This document shows, one piece after another, positions 1 through 12,000 of a DNA stretch of 64,000 nt. Numbering within the stretch: the first letter of the stretch is position 1; each line of letters opens with the position of its first letter. Under the pieces are notes generated by a model. The model was not told the origin of the DNA and did not search any database. It worked only from the letters and a program-made list of their open reading frames with translations. The DNA is from Membranipora membranacea. Lineage: Eukaryota; Bryozoa; Gymnolaemata; Cheilostomatida; Membraniporidae. The DNA lies in the NCBI GenBank assembly GCA_914767715.1, contig OU612069.1:12645387-12709386 (forward strand), in the 5' to 3' direction. The translations under genes were made by a program, and so were the position numbers.

Positions 1-819
1 GTTGCAGCACCACGCAATTTCTTGGTTGTACATCCAACTATACTTAGGATCTTTGAATTATACCCTCGCGTAACTTCATGTATATGCTAGCTCTATTAAA
101 GTAACCTGCTCTCTTATGGTCATTTTACATTAGAACATTTGTTCAAACTATTTTGATGGTATAGTCAAGCAGATAAGTTCATAATACACATATCTTCATT
201 TCACATCGTACAAGGTTTTACCAATCATCGCGTAAAAATCCAACTCATTTTAGGTTTTGTCAATTACTGCTACAGTCTGCTGTTCTAACGTTCGGTCATC
301 GTGTAATTTCACATCTATTCTTGAGAATGGAATTATCTGACACAGTATTGCTCTTTGATGGCCAATAGAATTAAGTGTTTAAAGATATCAAGATATTGAT
401 CAATATATGTCGATATCAGGTGGGACGTTTTTGATTCAGGCCATATTTAATTGCTCGATATGATATTCGTTGCTACGATATTGGTTGATATCAGATGGTT
501 CATCATCGATATACAGTACATTTCGTGGTGGGGCGTTTTCGATATAGACCATATTTTGGTGAGACAATTATTATTAGACCACTTTCTTGTTATGGTTGTC
601 TTCCCATGGTAAATGGAAAGGCAATTACCATATTTATAGGAAATGATTGCTAGATTTCTCTGATGTCGACATACAATATCAAAATGTAATTACCCTTAAT
701 TTCGGTTATGATCGATATCAATATACTTTGTTGCCAAAATATCATTTGACTTGTTAGCAATTTCACACAGCACCAATCAGGAGGTTCGGTTCTGTGTATT
801 AGTTGACATATAAACAGTA
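1..819. other. No gene seen
   Basis: AT-rich DNA with recurring GATATC/GATATTG words (370-740) that look like a degenerate local repeat. No exon with plausible borders. Confidence 0.4.
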
Positions 820-1770
820 AGACAAGCCAGAAGAAATCAGCACCTTCCAAAGCGCAGCAAAAATAGAAACCTCACAAAACAATTAATTTGCCAAGTGAAA
901 ATATACGGAATTCAGTGAACAGCCCTTGTATTACAATGGGCTGTTTGGGTTTGAGTTTTGCAGCTTGTTTGATAACATTAGGAAAAATTACTATGTTTGT
1001 TCCTGTAACAATATCAAAACCTATGCTAAATACTTTTATGGTGTTGTATCTGAAACTAGGGTTTTAGGATGACCAATACAACTAAACTCATCAATACAAT
1101 CGATAGAACAGGCTCACCTAAAAAAAAACTGTTACAAATAACTGATTTCTCAAGCAAGATCCTCTCAGTGCAGAGCTATCAGTTGAGTGTCCTCTCTACT
1201 AGCCGCCAGCCTTGTGGGGAGACTCTATGAGTAATGAGTAATCTGGCTGTCCTCATGACTATACATGTTGTACAACAAACAGTCATAAGTAGAGTCCTTT
1301 CCCAATCTCGTCTTATCGTCTTATTGTTTCGCTTTTTCGGTTTATTTTCTTTTTGCATTTTTGTTGTAGCGTCCTACTTTTGTTTGGATCCATAACATGC
1401 TAGGTTAAATATATATTACAGTTGGTACAAAGATATAACATGATTCCTCAGAACAAAATATGAAAGTAGTTTGCACTATCTGTTTGCCGCTATATGACTG
1501 CCTGGTTTGTGGCTCAGGCATGTTATTTATACCTTTGTACTGCAACTACATGTAGAATGGGAGTTGCCTTAACTTTATGTGTGTTGGGGCAACTCCATAT
1601 TAAATTACAATGGCTATTAGAACTTGTTTAATTTTCATTATAACAAAAGGACAATAGATTTTAACTCAGATTAGCCTTGCTTTACAACATGAATGCTGCT
1701 GATCCTTCATGGTTTTGATCATCAACTGTTTTTTATAATCATCATATTTCATAGGTTTAAACACAGATTT
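820..1770. repeat. Old dispersed repeat, copy 1 (two blocks)
   Basis: Blocks beginning with an ATCAGCACCTT...AAAATAGAAAC motif and ending with TGATCATCAACTG...TAATCATCATATTTCATAGG recur at about 3540-3890 and 6400-6670. The copies are diverged with indels, so the family is old. No coding capacity seen. Confidence 0.35.
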
Positions 1771-1777
1771 AATAATA

Positions 1778-2216
1778 AACCTAGACAGGACACTATATGA
1801 CGCATTAGCATTGAGGCACTTAATTGTGGGCAACGTAACGTCATTGGAAGGTGTAGAAGCAGTGATGCTATCACTGATTTACTCTCCAAGATCCGGGTTA
1901 TTTATCAATAACTCGATCAATTTTGATCGGATTTCAAGTTTGAAAATTACAATAGAATAAGCAGCTTGTCCTGAACAGTTTGATACTATTTTTTTTTGAA
2001 GAAGGAACAGCATCAAGTTGATAACAAGATGATGCTGATTGTAAAGCAATTTTCAAATTCAAAATCCGATCAAAATTAATGAAGTTATGAACAAAAAACC
2101 TTCATTATGGACAGTAAATCAACGATAGCATCATTGCTTCTACGCCTTTCAACGACGTTACCTTGCCCCACAACTAGGTGCCTTACTTTAACTGTATATA
2201 GTGTCCTGTCTAGGTT
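1778..2216. mobile_element. Palindromic MITE, family P, copy 1
   Basis: Starts AACCTAGACAGGACACTATA and ends with its inverted counterpart GTGTCCTGTCTAGGTT. The inverted repeats run deep (about 80-100 bp each, covering GCACTTAATTGTGG and GGAAGGTGTAGAA). Two overlapping antisense reading frames here are by-products of the palindrome, not genes. Confidence 0.7.
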
Positions 2217-2217
2217 C

Positions 2218-2400
2218 TGTCGCACTCCAGTACAAGGTAGGAGTGGGCAAGCTAGGCTATTGTCCGGAGAGCTCACCTCCTTTAGCAGCATGTGTAGTGA
2301 CCGGGATTCGAACTGGCAACCCTCAGATTGTGTCAGGCTGGTAAGGTGGGCTTTTGGTTTAACGCCGTTAGTAAAAAATACTAATTTTCTCAGGTTCCTA
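2218..2400 (-). repeat. tRNA-related SINE fragment, minus strand
   Basis: On the minus strand it reads GTTGCCAGTTCGAATCCCGG (B box) followed by CACATGCTGCTAAAGGAGG and CTTGCCCACTCCTACCTTGT. A related copy on the plus strand lies at about 9610-9740. It abuts the palindromic MITE. Confidence 0.5.
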
Positions 2401-3293
2401 GCGGGGTAATATCTCAAAATACAATGTAATAATAAGCGTTAAATTCTATGATCAGTTAATTCTATTCAACTTTAGTTACTCAAGATAGTTTAACTTAGGG
2501 AATTCCTTCCTCAATATTACAAAGGAACTTCACTGGGAAACCCTATTGTAACTTCCTTGTTATGATGGAATGTTTAAAGAATGCGGCAAATTATGTATGA
2601 CCTGTCTATGTTTGTTTGTCTACACACTATGTTAATAAACCAAATTAATATCTCAAGTAGTCTAATATGTCAATAATCAAGTGCTTTGCTCAACAAAAGG
2701 CAACCCAAAAATAGACTTCGTTCTACCGTTCACTGTTCTGAACAGAAAAGGCTACTTGGTAGTACTAGGACTACCCTTACCCTGATTTGCGGGGGGGGGG
2801 GGGGGATGTTACTTCAAAGGATTAGCTTTACTATTACATAACATACAGCTTGACAGTCTACTTATGATAATAAAATTAAATTTCAGCCTTCTAAGTAACC
2901 AATTTCAATTACATCAAAGGAGTTGTCCCACTTCATCATCTCTCTAGAAGTAGGACAGCAACACCTTGGTAGCCTTCCAATTCCAATCAAAACCCTGCCG
3001 CTGAATCAAAAATTGGTCTGAATAACAAGAATATTTTGAATTTTTCTCTTAGGTTATGGCCAATCTCAATCTTTATGAATCATGAGCACTGTGAATTCAT
3101 TCTGCAAATATGCCGATCTTAGGAGTTGTCATCTCAAATAGCAGCTCTAATCGTTCGAATATAGTTTGCAGATTAGAAGACATAATTCCTCCTGCCAGCC
3201 TACAGTCAAATCCGCTTGCCCTGCTTACCAAAAATTCACCAACTTGGATGGCTTCCCCTTCCAAAAATAGCCCGCACTAAGGATGGGCAAGTG

Positions 3294-3384
3294 GTAGTCT
3301 AAGCGCTCAGACTCAAAGGCGCAGAGAGTTACCTGCGCAGGTAACTCCCTGCGCCTTTGAGTCTTAGCACTTAGACTAGGCAAG
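3294..3384. repeat. Long hairpin (inverted repeat)
   Basis: AGTCTAAGCGCTCAGACTCA...and GACTCAAAGGCGCAG pair with CTGCGCCTTTGAGTC and the following TTAGCACTTAGACT. The centre is CCTGCGCAGG. Nearly perfect arms of about 40 bp and higher GC than its surroundings. Confidence 0.7.
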
Positions 3385-3539
3385 TAGTCCCTAGGCTTTT
3401 CAGAACTGCTGTTTTTTTCATGTAAGGTTAACTTAATCAAACTGTCTAGAGTATGTCATTCCTCTATTAGTCTAATGTTGTTTGTGAGGATTTATGGGAG
3501 ATTTAGCTCTGAGCTAGCATGATTTGCAAGATTCTGCAA

Positions 3540-3890
3540 AAACAAACCGACACAAATCAGCACCTTTGATAGAGCTACCAAAATAGAAACACCTCAAGTT
3601 CATTCTTTGGTTTATTATTTATCATAATAACGATCCATGATTTGTGACCTTGTGTTATGCTGGGCTTGAATTAGTACCTTTCCCTATTATATATATATGA
3701 ATTGTGCTGTTGAAATAAGAGCAGAGCTTGTTTATTCCCCTAATGATGTCAGAACCTAAGCTAAATACTTATAAGAAACAAAGTAGCCTAGTTTCACAAA
3801 CTGAATACTTGTCTATTACAGAATTGGCGATCAACTGTTTTGAGACTAATCTGGTTTCTTTTGTTTGAAAAAAAACAGTAGCCAGTATAG
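3540..3890. repeat. Old dispersed repeat, copy 2
   Basis: Shares ATCAGCACCTT, AAAATAGAAACACCTCAA, GTCAGAACCTAAGCTAAATA and GATCAACTGTTTT in the same order as the copies near 0.8-1.8 kb and 6.4-6.7 kb. Confidence 0.35.
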
Positions 3891-4882
3891 CAAGTTGACT
3901 CAGTTCAATTCCAATTATAGTACTTAATGAAAGAAGCTATTTTGTTGCAAAATAAATAAATTCATTGTCCAACCAATCATATTTCTTTTGCTCTTTTTAG
4001 AAAAGCCGTTCCGACAGATCTTCACTCCACCTCATACCAGTGCCACTGATCGTCCTGTATAGCATCAGGTAAGTGTACCACAACATTATTCACACATTGT
4101 TTACTCAAACAGTAGAAGGGAGGCTGTAAATAGTGGGAGGATTGGCACAAGGTCAAGCGCTCTATAAGTGAAATATCCAATTAACTTAAATATTATTGAC
4201 TACATGTAGGTGACTCATTACGACCAGGCTGATCATTATACATTTACGATTTTTTGAACCTTCATGATTTCTCCCTTCCTTATAGTATAATCTACAATCC
4301 AATTTTATCTTACTATTCTCATCTAATTTCACCAATCTAACTTGATCAACTCAACATAATTTTTCACCTCTTTCACCTCCTACGCCAGTACACAAGCGAC
4401 ACTTTCATAGCCTCCAGCTTCCATACGCCATAGCAGTCACCAAATCAAAAAGCCCTACATTACAAGCATATTTACTTTTATCGATGATAAAAAAGATTAA
4501 GGATATGTCTTATGAGAACATGACACTGCGATTTAATTTGGCAAAGTTGTCATCCCAATTGGCAGCTTCGATTGTCATTACCCTAATCTGAGTCCCCCAG
4601 ACTTAAACCCCCTGACGCACCCCAGATAAGATAACCTTGTCATCATTTAGAAGTCATGCACAAAGCAGTGATTGGAAGAAATCATGTTTAGACATGCTAA
4701 ATTTACTTGGTCTGGCCAACTTGCGTTACCAATAATTTACCCGGTTCCCCTCCGAAACCTACAGAAACAAATTAGACAGGGATGGGAAATTCCAGCTCTC
4801 TCAAGTTCACAAGAGCTGGGGAAGCTGGTCAAAATCACTCTACTCTAAGTTCACTTTTGGTGGTCTTGGCTCCACTCCATTC

Positions 4883-5259
4883 CAGGGGCGTATATTCTAA
4901 AAAATTTCACTCACTGACTTTTCAGAGATGAGCATAATAATCGGGCGCAGCCCGATCCACACGCCGTAGGCGTGGCGGGGAGGGTGTGGGAGGGGCGCTA
5001 GCAAAATAGTGCAAGCAGAGAGGTATTTCAATAGCTCACTGAGCTGTTGGGTACTTTCAGAAAACAACTCAATAGCAGTAGAAGATTACGGTAAAAATGC
5101 TCCAGTTATAAAGCACCCATTTGAAAAAAAACTGACCTTGATGAGATTTGAACCCACAACAATCTTATTAACAAAGATTATTAGGCGGACTCTCTACACA
5201 CTGAGCTATTCAGCCACTTACGGAAATCCGTGGGCCGTGAGTGCTAATATACGCCACTG
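4883..5259. mobile_element. hAT-type MITE carrying a tRNA-like segment, copy 1
   Basis: Ends are CAGGGGCGTATATT and, inverted, CAGTGGCGTATATT. The 377-bp element is flanked by perfect 8-bp target duplications CTCCATTC (4875-4882 and 5260-5267), the hAT hallmark. It contains no transposase, so it is non-autonomous. The right part holds a tRNA-like sequence on the minus strand with both internal promoter boxes. Confidence 0.85.
5131..5215 (-). repeat. tRNA-like module inside the hAT MITE
   Basis: Read on the minus strand: GTGGCTGAATAGCTCAGTGT (A-box region) and GTGGGTTCAAATCTCATC (B box). The anticodon region is enlarged, so this is unlikely to be a working tRNA gene. The equivalent module in copy 2 is at about 13887-13974. 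Confidence 0.6.
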
Positions 5260-6399
5260 CTCCATTCTACATTTTCATCAGTTTAATCTCGCCTACCCTT
5301 CTCTCAGAGTGTCGTTTTATATTATGACTCTCTCTTTGAGTATTTACTGTGTGCCACTCGAGTAGACAGGAGAGTTTTTATATGTTGTTTTGTTAACAAT
5401 TCTTGGTTATTCGCCATTTCCTTATTTTCATGTTGCTTAGTAACAGGGGAATTACCATTTGTAGTCTGGTATTTTGCAATCTGATATTCTATCTGATACA
5501 ATACTGTGATAGACTACACATATGTCTAGCTTTCAGATTAATGTAAGAAGAATAACTAGAATAACAACATCAGCTAAAAAGTTTAAGCATGTCTGGCGTT
5601 TTCTCGCACTCCTTTAAATACTACCCAAAGGCCAATTCATGTTATAGTCAGGCAGTTATTTATGATAAAGTTTTGCCATGCTAACCTGACACAACTTTAT
5701 CATAAGTAACTTGTAGGTGAATGCTTTTTTTGGTACCTTTTTGTTTTTTATGAAACATATACATTATCATGACAGAGATGTTATAAATCGTATGCTGGCA
5801 ATAGCTTTCAGTTTAGGTCTTGTAGATAAAGCTGTTGTTATAAAAAGCGATAAAATAGCACTGGCTCTGTAAAATTGTTGAAAAAGCTAGACTTCTGTTT
5901 GTTCGGCAATGTTTTGGTCTGAATCTGCAATCCCATGATGTAACTCCCTGACTATAACATGCATTTTTTAGCTAGTCTTTAGTACAAGGCAAATCCTTCA
6001 AAATATTGCAACTTTGACTTGACCAAGCTCTGACTTCATCATAATGACTTTTTGCCATAACTAACACACTGTAGTTTGAGACCTAGATTTTGAATGTCAC
6101 TTGTATATTTACTCGACTCTGAGACCTGTGTTACTACCTTCCACTCTACTCTAACAGGTGTACTTACTCTTTTACTCTACTCAGGGGCTCTGTAGATAAT
6201 TTATAGTTCACTCACTCTACTCGTTGTCCAGCTTGCTAACTCTCGTTCACTTTATAGTAGAGAGGCCCAGACATAGCCTTACTTGAAAGTGAAAAAATCC
6301 TACTTGTGCCCACCAATGCACTCTGGTGATCACATGTTACGCCATCGCAGCATAGTCAATCTAATCTAGAGGTTGTAATTTCCAGATGCAATGCTCTTC

Positions 6400-6670
6400 C
6401 ATAGTGTTTATATCTCTAATTGATTTAATGCTGGGCTTGTATGATAAAGGCCTTTTTGGGTTTGAGTCCCTATCGCTGACATGAATACATCGTATTTAAA
6501 ATTACCAGTACCAGTACTAGTTTCCCTCATCATGTCAGAACCTAGGCTAAATTATTTTATGAAACAATGGATTTAAACAAGATTAGCCTTGTTTCACAAA
6601 TTGAATGGATTTGATTAATTACTGTTTTTGATAATCAATCATATCTATTTGGATTTAAACCATTACAAAA
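6400..6670. repeat. Old dispersed repeat, copy 3
   Basis: Shares TAATGCTGGGCTTG, GTCAGAACCTAGGCTAAATT and AAGATTAGCCTTGTTTCACA with the other copies in the same order. Confidence 0.35.
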
Positions 6671-6842
6671 ATGGTCTAGGTGACAGTGTTTTATTGAAGC
6701 ATGAACCAAATAAGTGCTCATTTTTGTCATCCAAAATTTAAGTCCTATATCAAACCTGGAACATTTCAGTTACTCGCTTTAAAAAAATATCTAACCCGAT
6801 GCCCCAGCCAACAAAAGACTTCTGGACAAGAATGTGCTGGTG

Positions 6843-7893
6843 TAGTATTGTAAACTGTCCCCCGCATGAAAACAGCCCCTGGACACTTTACAATTAAAAC
6901 AGGCCTATTGTAAACTGCCCCCCCCCCCCCCCTATTGTAAACTGTCCATCCGAAAATGGTCAAATAGAATCATTATGTCGCCTACACTATGGCTGTAAAA
7001 TAACTTAAGATGCCACCTGTATTTTTTGAGCATACAGTTTAAAAAAATAGCTGCTGGGGGATGGTTATTTTCGCTCGGCTTAAGCAATAAGCTTTGTTGA
7101 GGTGTAGCAAGAATTCCGGCCTCAACTCAATACGAAAGCAGCACTAGTACACTTGCCACTAGATTGTTTGTTCAGCCATCACTACATGAGAGAGTATATC
7201 ATCATCAAGGTGCCTAAGTGCGATTTCGATAATAATTGTTCTTAATTCGGCAATGGTAGCTGTTTGCAAGGCACTCCAAGGACAGTGTGTTCTGTGATGT
7301 GGTAACTACACATCTATTCACTGTTGGCTTAGTGCACCTTTCTTCGCAAACCAGACATCTCTTAATCATAGGAGCTTCAAATAAAAACTAGTGTTTGCGA
7401 AAAATAGATCTATCAAGTACCACATGAAAAAGAGGCTTTATACACTCATTCATAATGTCAATGAGATACCACCACCATCCCATAGTACAGCTTGGGCCAT
7501 CATAGTGGCGGCGAGAACATCATGGTATGCTCCAGTTAGATGATCTGACCCAATTAGAATGATGATAAACAGCTGGGCCCTTGAAATGGACAGTAATAGA
7601 TAGGGGGACAGTTTACAATAGGGGGGGGCAGTTTAAAATATGGGGGGGGGGACAGTTTACAATAGGGTGGGACAGTTTACAATAGGCCTGTTTTTATTGT
7701 ATAGTGTCCCCGGGACAGTTTACAATAGGGGGGGGGGGCAGTTTAAAATAGGTGGGGGACAGTTTACAATAGGGTGAGACAGTTTACAATAGGCCTGTTT
7801 TTATTGTATAGTGTCCCCGGGACAGTTTACAATATTGTAAAGTGTCCCGGGTTTGTTTTCGCGCGGGGGACAATTTACAATTCTAAACCGGTA
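6843..7893. mobile_element. Possible TIR element with GACAGTTTACAATAG repeat clusters
   Basis: Left end ATTGTAAACTGTCCCCCGCA and right end GCGGGGGACAATTTACAAT are inverted copies of each other over about 50 bp. Just inside both ends are repeated GACAGTTTACAATAGGG units with G runs (7600-7860, inverted at 6840-6950). No clear target duplication and no reading frame. Confidence 0.45.
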
Positions 7894-8775
7894 GTGGCTG
7901 AATCTAAAAGGCTGCAGACCCATAGACTTTGAGGGATCATAACTTCCCCACTATTAGGGTTTTAATGTTGAAGCTTGTTCACATGATAGAATGAAATTAT
8001 ATTAGCGGCTTGATGTGGCTGAAAATATTAATTCGTGTCCGCTACCTTGTTAGGTCTGAAGCAAAAGTGTTCTCACCAACAACCTTTCATCAAAGTTTTT
8101 AATTTCTTGTCAAAGCTGGCATTTGTGTTATAAGAATTCTTCCAGAAGAACTGTTTAATTGGCTTTAACACCACAATGGTATTTCCTTTGTGAAGAAATT
8201 ATCGTCTTGACTTCAGTGGTGGCCGATCTACGAAAGATTTTAGGTTGGATATGTGCTAGCCAAGGCAGGTTTTGCCGTAAATGAGGTTTTATTTTAAAAT
8301 TTTCTACAACTACTGGACTACTCAGGCTACGGTGGTGACTTCACTTATCTCAAACTAGCAGTATTTATAGACGCCTAAGCCCGTATAGGTAAACATATAT
8401 GACATGTCTGCATTGATTGAGATTAAGATTAAGATAATTTGTCCTGCATGTAATGTTTGTGGAAAATCTTGGGAATCCCAAGTAAGTTGACCCATTGGAT
8501 AATATTAGGGAAAAGAAGAGAGTTGAAACTGTAGGTAATAATGACCACTAATTGATGGCCAATCCAGATAGTGTCTTGTTAATCGCCTTATCACTCACAA
8601 TGTGTCAAACATTAATAATCTAAACCATCAAAATATGCAATCTCAGGCATTAAGGATTATATTACTACTAACTCGAGACCACTGGCGAGTTACATAACAT
8701 AACTACACTGCATAATAAAACGACACAGGGCAATTGTGTTTTATAGATAGTAGTGTCTTTTTTGTTTCGCTAGCT

Positions 8776-9080
8776 ATGGAAATACAAGAAGCAGTTGAAG
8801 CGCAGGAGGTTTTAATATCAGAAGTAAAGGAGGAAGTAGAAAAACTTGGTTCCGCTTTATCTAATCGCTCTCTAGCAACGACACACACAGCTAATGGTGA
8901 TGATGAGTGTGATAATCCTCCGTGGTGGGATAACCCTGAGTATTACGAGGATATGATCCAGGAGGCTACAAAGAAAGATTGCGCTGCAAAATTCTTTGAT
9001 GGAGCTGTCTGTGAAATGGAAGCCTGCATTCGACCTTGGGATTATTGGTGTGACATCTGTTCTTATGCTATATGTCATCA
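8776..9080 (+). CDS. TRIM-like gene exon 1: acidic N-terminus and most of the zinc cluster
   Basis: Starts at ATG 8776 and ends before the donor GTAAGT at 9081, in phase 2. It encodes a Glu-rich N-terminal segment, then a Trp/Tyr-rich stretch (PPWWDNPEYY), then the cluster of C79, C84, C92, C95 and C100. The reading frame is also open for 42 nt upstream of the ATG, but without another ATG. Confidence 0.7.
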
Positions 9081-12000
9081 GTAAGTATTATCACCTTATT
9101 GACTTTTTTTCGACGAGACAAGTTTTTCATTCTGATGCTAAAGCACAGTTTTGACCCAGTACCAATGAAACTATATGATCAGTGCATCATGCTTTTAAAT
9201 TATATCTAGCCGGTTGAATAAACAAAATATAATATGTATAATAATAATTATATATTCATAAGTCTCTTAAAGGCTACACACAGATCAATGCATCTTAAGT
9301 AAGTTGACGATTATGATAAAGTTATTGAAAGTGTTTAGGAACGCAATGAACAACCAGTGCTCATATCAAAGTAATGTCGAAGCAATGAACAAAAAAATTA
9401 AATATGTTCGAACAAGGACAGTAGTGAATGATATAACCGATTCCCCCCTGTGACAGATTGATACTTAAATGACAGAAAAAAAACAGAACAACAGTAAGCC
9501 TAGCCCTTGCCTACCGTTACTAGTTACCAGGCTGCTATACTCACACCAGAAATGATCACAAAACAGTATTGGCCAAAGGCAGCCTAGTCAAAGTTAGTTT
9601 TGACCCTCCTAGATCCCGAGTTTTTGTCTTTGGAATCCCAGTCACTATTCATGCTGATAATGGAGGTTAGCTCTTCATACACAACCCTAGTTTGCCCACC
9701 CATAGCTAGTACAAGGATGTGCTATATAATTGAGTTGTATCATATCTTATATAAGCATATTTTCATTGGCCCCGTGAGGCGCACTGGATAGCGAATGCAG
9801 TGTATATTATTTTTATTATTAATATTAGGGTGTTAAAAGTCGTCCCAAACAGGCAAATCATTTTCGACACAGACCAAGAATTTAAGGATGGAGGTGTATT
9901 TATTTCTTTCTTATAATCCAACTGGGGAAAAATATGGATGTTCTTTACGCATTTCCAATCAAAAGTAACAATTAATCACACTGTATTCATATTGTTTGAT
10001 AGACCGGGTACTAATCATTGATGAACAAATGAAATTGTTAGAATTTTAGAAATGGACATTTTAAGTTAGTGGGAGCAAGGAGTTTGAAAAAGGAGTGGAA
10101 ACGGCCTCTCATTTCAAATTGTTGTTTGTCTCCACTGGTAATTGTCCTCTCTTTATCAGCAAAGGTTTTTCATGACCACGGCCAATCAGAGCAGAGACTG
10201 CAGAGAGTGACTTCCTGCCAAAAAGAAGTACAACTTGAGTTGCTGTAATAATTTTGATGAACTGTCCAATCAGCAAGAGCATAGTTGTGAAATCCCATTT
10301 ATCAAGATGGGTTCTACCGCAAATTTCCTAAAGTGTTTGAACTTCTTGAAAAGAAACTAAACTAAGTAGCAGAGAGATATAGATAGCACTCAGGTATAGT
10401 CCATGTTTCAAACTATAGTCTAGTTTTACCTGGGACTCCAAAGCCCTCTGCTACTCATATGAGAAGGGAAAGTTTCACTGCAGACATGGCCAGAAATTTG
10501 CCTCATAATTTGGTAATCAATGGCGGTTTTCATCAGTCAAACGTGGTATGTTATGCCTCCCATTGTCACTTAGGTGTTAGAAAGGGCTTATTTAAGTACT
10601 TTCACTACTTTTATCTGGTCTAAGTTCCTCACATGGTTTTTAAATGGTGAATGAATGATTTATTTTCAGTCTCTCTATCCCCCATCAAACATTTGCATTG
10701 GAATTATAATTCAATACCCTGCAAAAGTGGTTACTATATTACTAGCTATGTCTCATCTACACTTGTGGTGATTTACATCATGATATATTGTCTCTGGGTG
10801 TCTGAATATACCATTGAGTAAACATGTCAAATATTTTAATAATTTTCAACTGGAGACAGACATATAAAAAGACTGAGGACTTAAATGAATTTTAATGGAG
10901 GGACCATATTAGTACAACCCTTGAAAACAGCCTTGTTAAGTCACAGGCTACATTTCGTTTCCACTCCCTCTCTGTAACTCCCTAGTGGGAGGTGGGAGGT
11001 GGGAGGGAAATTTTGCAGAGTTTTATCTATTCACTGCAACTGTTGTGACCTGTTTGATAGTTGACCATTTCCTTTTTTTAGTTTTCTGAGTTGGTTAAGA
11101 GAGGACAACTTCTCATTTCTAGTCCACTTGATAATATTTCATGTCTTGAGTTTGATTGCCAAGACAGAGAAAGAGAGAGTATCATAAGGGCAGAAGAAAA
11201 TCTTCCTGCGTCAAAACTTTAGTTTCCACAAGATACCATGAAAATACAGGAAAAATATTCAGAAATAGCATTCAGTAGCTGTCGGCCATTTTGTTCAAAA
11301 TAGCCTCGATTCACGATGTGCCATAACCATAGAGTTATTATATACTCTAGAGTGGACATGGACAATGCAGTGCTAAAAACGTCCTACTTAATTATTGCAA
11401 AATCCATGCCACAACGCAATCTGGTTGTGCATGGCTAGTGCCTGTATCATAAAACTAATCATTGAGAATATAAGTATTGGGCATGGCAATTTAGATTTTT
11501 AGAGCGCTTATAGCCATTTTTTCGGAAAATTTTTCATGTGATTCTATGTGGATCACTTGCTGGTATTTTCACTTTCAATTCCTTGACGCAACGAAATCTG
11601 GTTGTGTGTGGATAGCGCATGAATCATTGACTTAAACATTGAAAATATTAGAAATGGACATACAAATTTAGTTTATTGAGCACTTATAGCCATTTTTTCA
11701 GAGAATTCCACATGTAACACCATCTACATCACCTGCAGGTATTTTCTCTTCCAGTCAGTATAAAAACTTTCTTATTCTCGCCAAATATCAACCGCAAACA
11801 CGTGAGCTTATATCGCAATGACAGGGCTAGCTGGTTTTTGCCACTTGCCAGGCATATAACTGTGTCCTGTCTCTCTAACTAATAAGTTGTACACTCAGTC
11901 GGTTTATTTTATCTGATCAGTTGCAGCTACTGACGTTGATTTGTGAAAACGTGGGAAAAGCGATTTGAAGTGAAAAAGTTTGCTGCTTGCCTTGCCTCTT

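Noticed and set aside
2085-2417. Overlapping plus and minus frames of 100-110 aa
   Set aside because: Both fall across the palindromic MITE and the SINE fragment; the minus-strand frame contains SINE sequence.
5009-5365. 118-aa frame starting MQAERYFNSSLSCWVLSENN, also at 13763
   Set aside because: It lies inside the two hAT MITE copies and runs through the tRNA-like module; shared because the element is shared.
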